From Pseudomonas hunanensis (GTDB lineage Bacteria > Pseudomonadota > Gammaproteobacteria > Pseudomonadales > Pseudomonadaceae), in NCBI RefSeq assembly GCF_013393325.1, contig NZ_QJRC01000101.1, positions 124,001-188,000 on the forward strand: 64,000 nucleotides of DNA. Reading direction: 5' to 3'. A model generated the notes under the pieces. The model saw nothing but the letters and a program-made list of their open reading frames with translations, searched no databases and was not told where the DNA came from. Every line of letters begins with the position of its first letter. The first letter of the stretch is position 1. Positions 59,869-64,000 of the stretch are shown piece after piece. Both the position numbers and the translations under genes were made by a program.

Positions 59869-60351
59869 ATGGGTATCGCGGCGAATGAATTGTGTCTGTA
59901 TGTGATCCGACCCACCCTGGTCTACCTGAACCGTCACTGCGCCAGCGCCGAAGCCTTGTTGCTGGGCATCGCCGCCAGCCAGTCGGCACTCGGCTCAGCC
60001 TTGCATGACCGGCGCGGCCACGGCCTCTACCGTATTGGCGAACATCGTCACCAGGCGCTCTGGGACGATTATCTAGCCCGTGACCCCGACCTCGCCAGCC
60101 TGATCCGCGGCCTGGCCAGCCAACACGCCTTCCTGGGTGGCCCGCACTTGGAGCTCACCGTCAACCTGCGCTATTCCACTGCGATTGCCTGGATGCTCAT
60201 CGAAGAGCAGGCCACCCCACTCCCTGCCGCTGACGACTTGCTTGCACTGGCGCGGATCTGGCGCCAAATTTTCAACCCACAAGGCCGCCTGCGCGACTTC
60301 ACCCATGCCTGGCATGCCTGCATAGATCAGAAATTGCCACAGGCATCTTGA
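59869..60351 (+). CDS. Hypothetical soluble protein
   Basis: A 160-residue protein starting MGIAANELCLYVIRPTLVYL, with a GAGGGCATC site before it. It is predicted mostly helical, with no membrane segment and no motif I recognise. Features include ALGSALHDRRGHGLYRIGEH and GGPHLELTVNLRYSTAIAWM. It could be a Pseudomonas-specific or phage-derived protein, but nothing nearby supports transfer. It precedes the porin gene on the same strand with a 147-base gap. Confidence 0.65.
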   Translation: MGIAANELCLYVIRPTLVYLNRHCASAEALLLGIAASQSALGSALHDRRGHGLYRIGEHRHQALWDDYLARDPDLASLIRGLASQHAFLGGPHLELTVNLRYSTAIAWMLIEEQATPLPAADDLLALARIWRQIFNPQGRLRDFTHAWHACIDQKLPQAS

Positions 60352-60498
60352 GACACGTCCTACAACTGAACCGGAAAAAAGGGAATTTTGGTCGGATTGT
60401 CCTACAAAACCGCTCTAACTCCTGCGATTGAGCCTATAGCGCGGCGCGTGATTTGTTGGTAGCTTTTCGCCCCGGAGATCCCAAGGAGTTTTCTAATA

Positions 60499-61764
60499 AT
60501 GAAAAAAGTAATGCTCAAAACCTCCCTCGGCGTTGCCGTTGCTCTTGCATCCAGCCAACTGCTCGCCAGCGGCTTTGCGCTCAACGAACAGAGCATCAGC
60601 AGCATGGGGACAGGTTTCGCGGGACGTTCTTCTTCTGCCGATGATGCCAGCACCGTGTTTGGCAACCCTGCAGGCATGTCCCGCCTCAAACGCGAACAAT
60701 TCACCGTGGGCGGCGCTGCCGTCATCGCCAAGTCCGATATCTCGGGCCCGGGCAGCAACCTCGGGGGGGAAACCGATGGTGACATGGTGCCTTTCGTTGG
60801 CGTACCCATGGGTTACTACGTCAAGCCAATCGATGACCACTGGAGCGTCGGCTTCGGTGTCTATGTACCCTTCGGCCTGGTAACCGACTACGGCAGCGAT
60901 GATGCCGCACGTTACTGGGGCAAGAAGAGCCACGTCGAGGTAGTCACCTTCCAGCCGACCGTCAGCTACGCCTTCAACGACAAGGTATCTATCGGTTTCG
61001 GTCCTACCATCAACCGCATCAAGGGTGAGCTGGGCTCGAGCCTGATCAACCCGTTCACCCCAGGCCGCAACGACGGCGAAGTAAAGATCAAGGGTGACGA
61101 TACCGCCGTTGGCTACAACATCGGCGTTCTGGTACAGGCCACCGACCGTACCCGCGTCGGCCTGACCTATCACTCGATGGTGGACTACAAGCTCGAGGGC
61201 AAGACCCGCGTCAGCACCCCGCTGATCGGGCCATTCAACGGCAACAAGTTCGACGCCAGCTTGAAGATCAAAACGCCTGAGTCCGTCGACCTCTCGGTTA
61301 CCCATGAGCTGGACGACCAGTGGACCCTGTACGCAGGTAGCACCTGGACGCGCTGGAGCCGCCTGAAAGACATCACCGTGCAGAACGATGTCCCCGCACC
61401 GCTGGCAGGCTCGGCATTCCAGACCATTACCGAAGAACAGAACTGGCATGACACCTGGGCTCACGCTATTGGTGCATCGTACAAGGTCAACAAGGAGTGG
61501 GTGCTGCGCACCGGCTTCACCGTCGACCAATCGCCAACCAACAACCACGACCGCTCGCCACGCATCCCGACTGGCGACCGTAAAGTGTTCAGCGTGGGTG
61601 CTGGCTGGAGCCCGAGCGACGACATGACCATCGACGTTGCCTACTCCTACCTGTGGGAGGAGGACACCAAGGTCAACCAGGTCAGCGCGACCAAGGGCAG
61701 CTACCAGGCCAAGTACGAGAACAGCGCTCACGGTATCGGTGCATCCCTCACCTACCGCTTCTGA
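60499..61764 (+). CDS. FadL/OmpP1 family outer-membrane transporter
   Basis: A 421-residue porin with a signal peptide (ALASSQLLASG). The FadL hallmark right after cleavage is FALNEQSISSMGTGFAGRSS (the NPA region follows: TVFGNPAGMSRLKRE). The rest is a 14-strand barrel ending in a terminal aromatic (LTYRF). Members import long-chain fatty acids or other hydrophobic compounds. The substrate is unresolved, because P. putida carries several paralogues. GGAG lies before ATG 60499. Confidence 0.92.
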   Translation: MKKVMLKTSLGVAVALASSQLLASGFALNEQSISSMGTGFAGRSSSADDASTVFGNPAGMSRLKREQFTVGGAAVIAKSDISGPGSNLGGETDGDMVPFVGVPMGYYVKPIDDHWSVGFGVYVPFGLVTDYGSDDAARYWGKKSHVEVVTFQPTVSYAFNDKVSIGFGPTINRIKGELGSSLINPFTPGRNDGEVKIKGDDTAVGYNIGVLVQATDRTRVGLTYHSMVDYKLEGKTRVSTPLIGPFNGNKFDASLKIKTPESVDLSVTHELDDQWTLYAGSTWTRWSRLKDITVQNDVPAPLAGSAFQTITEEQNWHDTWAHAIGASYKVNKEWVLRTGFTVDQSPTNNHDRSPRIPTGDRKVFSVGAGWSPSDDMTIDVAYSYLWEEDTKVNQVSATKGSYQAKYENSAHGIGASLTYRF

Positions 61765-61781
61765 TTCGTACGCGTCACATG

Positions 61782-61807
61782 AAAAACCGCCCTCGTGGCG
61801 GTTTTTT
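61782..61807 (+). terminator. Terminator after the FadL-type gene
   Basis: ACCGCC and GGCGGT stem with A-run before and TTTTTT after, 17 bases past the stop. It overlaps the 3' end of the convergent LysR gene. Confidence 0.85.
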
Positions 61808-62736
61808 CATGCCTGCACCTGCCAGCGAGCCCCCAGACAGTCGCGCAGGTAGTCCATGAACACCCGCACTTTGGTGGTCATGGCAAAGCGGTCGGCCAGG
61901 CACAGGTAGATATCCATCGGCTCGGTCTGGGCATAGGCCTGGCCGCTGTCGCTGAATTCGAATAGCGGTACGAGCGCACCGGAGGCAAGATGAGGCCGGA
62001 CAATGAACTCGGCCAGGCGGGCGATACCACCATCATGCAGTGCCATTTGGGTCAGGGCATCGATATCGTCACTGATCAATACGCTGCCGAACTCCGCGTC
62101 AAAACGCAGCCCGTCGCGCACGAAGCCCCAGCGCAGAAACCGCCCATCCACCGGGTAGCGAAACACCAGACACCGGTGAGTGAGCAATGACTCGGGCGTA
62201 GCGGGTACACCTGCGCTGTGCAGGTATCCGGGTGAGGCACAGCAAATGAACGGGATGCGGGCAATGTGCCGGGCCAGCAGTTGGTCTTCCAGTTGCGGGG
62301 CAATGCGCAGGCTTACGTCGATGTCTTCACGGGCATGGTTTACCCGGCGATCAGTCGTTATCAACTCTATCGAAAGTAGGGGATATCGGGCACTGAATGC
62401 GGGTATCAGCGGCGCCAGCACGTGTCGGCCAAAGGCGGACGTCGAGGCGATGCACAGCCGCCCCTGGGGCTCGCTGTCTGGGGTTGTAACCGCCTGTTCG
62501 GCCAAGGCCAGGTCACGGTCGATGTGCTTCACGCGCTCGTAATACTGGGTGCCTGCAGGCGTCAAGGCCATGCTGCGTGTGGTGCGGCTGAGCAGGCGTA
62601 CCCGCAGGTGGCCTTCGAGTCGCGCCAGGTTCTGGCTGACGGCTGCCGGGCTAAGGCCGAGATTACGCGCACCAGCGGCGATGCTGCCAGCCTCGACCAC
62701 CTTGATGAAACAGCGGATGGCGTTGAGCAGGTCCAT
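61807..62736 (-). CDS. LysR family transcriptional regulator
   Basis: A 309-residue LysR protein. The winged helix MDLLNAIRCFIKVVEAGSIA, then AGARNLGLSPAAVSQNLARLE, is of the CrgA-like group, and the substrate domain follows from ~90 (GRLCIASTSAFGRHVLAPLI). It is divergent from the DUF2798 gene with a 114-base gap, which is the classical arrangement for a regulator and its target. Confidence 0.9.
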   Translation of the reverse strand: MDLLNAIRCFIKVVEAGSIAAGARNLGLSPAAVSQNLARLEGHLRVRLLSRTTRSMALTPAGTQYYERVKHIDRDLALAEQAVTTPDSEPQGRLCIASTSAFGRHVLAPLIPAFSARYPLLSIELITTDRRVNHAREDIDVSLRIAPQLEDQLLARHIARIPFICCASPGYLHSAGVPATPESLLTHRCLVFRYPVDGRFLRWGFVRDGLRFDAEFGSVLISDDIDALTQMALHDGGIARLAEFIVRPHLASGALVPLFEFSDSGQAYAQTEPMDIYLCLADRFAMTTKVRVFMDYLRDCLGARWQVQA

Positions 62737-62850
62737 GAAACGCTCTTTGATTCGTAAGAATTTCTTTATAAAGAACTCAATAGCGCGGGTCTACAGTTAC
62801 GTGCCGGAGCATTGCTAACCTGCGCCTCCATTCAACTTTCAGGAGTTCGC

Positions 62851-63111
62851 ATGAGCAACCTGTCCCAGTCGCGCAGCCGACGCAAATTGCACCCGGTCGC
62901 CACGCCCTATGTTTTCGCGTTCTACATGTCATCGATCATGGCGCTGTTGATGTGCTTCGTGATCACCGCGGCTAATGCCGGGGTGACACCGGAGTATCTG
63001 GGCAATGTGCTCAAGGCTTATCAGTTGGCGATGCCAGTGGCGTTTTTGTGTGTGCTGGTGGTCAGGCCGGTGGTGGTGCGATTGGTGGCGATAACGGTGC
63101 ACGCACAGTAA
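62851..63111 (+). CDS. DUF2798 family small membrane protein
   Basis: An 86-residue protein with two helices (YVFAFYMSSIMALLMCFVIT and LAMPVAFLCVLVVRPVVVRL) as in DUF2798. The start ATG 62851 follows AGGAG. Function unknown. It is probably controlled by the divergent LysR regulator. Confidence 0.85.
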   Translation: MSNLSQSRSRRKLHPVATPYVFAFYMSSIMALLMCFVITAANAGVTPEYLGNVLKAYQLAMPVAFLCVLVVRPVVVRLVAITVHAQ

Positions 63112-63339
63112 CCCACCCAACCACGGCCCGGCTCTTGATCTTGATCTTCGCGACTTCAGGAGGCCGAACGCAGGCCTTGCGGAGGGAGGTGACGGGCATG
63201 GATGCCCGTCAAGCGCTGGGCCGGATGAGGGGAGCGCAGCGTTTTTTGGTGGGCCTGCCCCGTGACAACAGACGCCAAGAAGCGATACCTACATCGCTAT
63301 CTTGGAGGTTGTCATGTACCCAACCACCACGCACTTCAG
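63112..63339. repeat. Possible dispersed Pseudomonas repeat in intergenic region
   Basis: The stretch around 63157-63230 (TCAGGAGGCCGAACGCAGG ... ATGGATGCCCGTCAAGCGCT) matches, from memory, a repeat family seen in many places in Pseudomonas genomes, often mis-called as short ORFs. The small inverted repeat GGGCAT-GGATGCCC is visible inside it. No gene is supported here. Confidence 0.4.
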
Positions 63340-63891
63340 CTACGGCTGTGAAGCGATGGCCTTTTCGATGGCTGCACGGAACGCAGGATCATCCGGTTTG
63401 GTCAGGCTGGAGAAGTTACCAATCACCTTCCCCTTACGATCGACAACATACTTGTAGAAATTCCACTTCGGCGCACTGCTCTGGCTGGCCAGCTCCGCAA
63501 ACAGCGGTATCGCATCCTTGCCCCGCACAGCTTGCGTCTTGGTCATGGTGAAGGTAACGCCATAGTTGGCATAGCAAACCTTGGCGGTCTTTTCGCTATC
63601 GGCGTCTTCCTGCTTGAAGTCATTGGACGGCACGCCCAGCATTTCCAGGCCCTGCCCGTGATATTCCTTGTACGTCGCCTCAAGCCCCTCGAATTGCGGG
63701 GCAAAACCGCAATAGCTGGCGGTGTTCACCACCACCAGCGGCTTGCCGGCAAAGCGCTCGCACAGCTCGACCTGCCCCTTGCCGCGCAACTCTGGCAGGC
63801 TACCCTGCAACAATGCCGGGCAATCGGCAGCCCAGCTGGATGTGCTGGCAAGCAGGGCCAGCACCGGCACCGTCAACCAATGTGCACGCAT
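63340..63891 (-). CDS. Secreted glutathione peroxidase
   Basis: A 183-residue thioredoxin-fold peroxidase. The start is ATG 63891 with GGGAG upstream, and the signal peptide is ALLASTSSWAAD. The catalytic cysteine lies in VVVNTASYCGFAPQFEGLE, with conserved Trp and Asn in PKWNFYKYVVDRKGKVIG. The usual downstream loop is changed (LGVPSNDFKQED instead of the G-x-P-CNQF pattern), so the glutamine resolving element is not obvious. It probably reduces peroxides in the periplasm using a thioredoxin- or glutathione-type donor. Confidence 0.87.
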   Translation of the reverse strand: MRAHWLTVPVLALLASTSSWAADCPALLQGSLPELRGKGQVELCERFAGKPLVVVNTASYCGFAPQFEGLEATYKEYHGQGLEMLGVPSNDFKQEDADSEKTAKVCYANYGVTFTMTKTQAVRGKDAIPLFAELASQSSAPKWNFYKYVVDRKGKVIGNFSSLTKPDDPAFRAAIEKAIASQP

Positions 63892-63937
63892 GACTCGTTT
63901 CTCCCGCATGACAATCCTTGAGCTTGCAGGGTAGCGC

Positions 63938-64000
63938 CTAACAAACACTCATGCCCAGTTGCATCAGCGCCATCCCACCTTGATGCCAGCCCCACCACAC
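63938..64000 (-). CDS. C-terminal end of an unidentified gene (cut by right edge)
   Basis: Twenty codons are open on the minus strand from the right edge to a TAG at 63938, reading VWWGWHQGGMALMQLGMSVC. The Trp- and Met-rich, hydrophobic end suggests a membrane protein. It would be in the same orientation as, and 46 bases before, the glutathione peroxidase gene. The family is unknown. Confidence 0.4.
   Translation of the reverse strand: MWWGWHQGGMALMQLGMSVC

Noticed and set aside
63048..63551. 167-residue plus-strand frame through the repeat-like region
   Set aside because: It runs from inside DUF2798 through a probable repeat into the antisense of the peroxidase.
1..64000. CRISPR arrays, prophage, IS elements or integrons
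   Set aside because: No regularly spaced repeats with unique spacers, no transposase, integrase or phage structural genes seen; repeats present are REP type and the tRNA duplication. The tRNA genes show no adjacent integrase or attachment-site copy.

Overview
The window is a 64 kb piece of chromosome from a fluorescent Pseudomonas, almost certainly of the P. putida group. Supporting signs are the high G+C coding sequence, the many inverted REP pairs with the P. putida-type cores (TCGCGGGT...ACCCGC and GGAGCGGCCTTGTGTCGCGA), the minCDE, rdgC, prc and nirBD-nasA genes, an RsmI-type CsrA, and the asparagine-synthetase-linked NAGGN osmolyte genes. From memory the gene order matches a conserved stretch of P. 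putida KT2440; this was not checked. I see no prophage, insertion sequence, CRISPR array or plasmid signature.

Layout. Positions 1-2.9 kb hold the end of N-acetylglutaminylglutamine amide synthesis, with its M42 peptidase, YheU and a small CsrA. Positions 3.0-9.6 kb hold an SDR enzyme, a DUF3309 peptide, DUF485-ActP acetate uptake, an orphan betaine-binding protein, a GH17 membrane enzyme and a small membrane protein. Positions 9.8-14.1 kb are an envelope-lipid neighbourhood: a secreted alpha/beta hydrolase coupled to MlaA, a patatin lipase and a lipid A acyltransferase. Then come minCDE, a pseudouridine synthase, the ApeB aminopeptidase, a 55-residue membrane peptide and a YbiO-like mechanosensitive channel. 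Positions 20.8-27.2 kb form a GntR/UTRA-controlled importer operon with a phosphodiesterase-fold hydrolase and a HAD phosphatase, which suggests uptake and breakdown of a phosphorus-containing organic compound.

Positions 27.3-34 kb carry a quinone oxidoreductase, Prc protease, an EAL phosphodiesterase behind a Pho box, a two-gene helix-turn-helix module with two perfect palindromic operators, YkvA and a Mip-like isomerase. Positions 34-42.4 kb carry a PcaQ-type regulator and the assimilatory nitrate pathway: nirD, nirB and a NasA-CysJ-like fused nitrate reductase. Both nitrate transcription units show a sigma-54 promoter followed by a dual-hexaloop (ANTAR/NasT) terminator leader, and nirB also has a perfect NtrC-type box upstream.

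Positions 42.5-64 kb carry a second methionine aminopeptidase, a tandem duplication of a tRNA-Val/tRNA-Asp unit, RdgC, a BASS transporter, and a guanidine-II riboswitch with its Gdx/SugE exporter. They continue with an MFS-acyltransferase fusion, a GntR-MFS-amidohydrolase catabolic cluster, an MdtH-like MFS protein, a giant SSS-PAS-kinase-receiver hybrid sensor and RmuC. After these come a roughly 950 bp region with no convincing gene, small Pseudomonas-specific genes, a FadL porin, a LysR/DUF2798 divergent pair and a secreted glutathione peroxidase. A gene running off the right edge closes the window.

The strongest second-look items are the nested nitrogen control of the nitrate genes, the guanidine-II riboswitch, the Pho box in front of the EAL gene, the uncharacterised import-and-hydrolysis operon, and the HTH two-gene module with twin palindromes. 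Individually most of these belong to known families. I did not find a system I can defend as wholly new.
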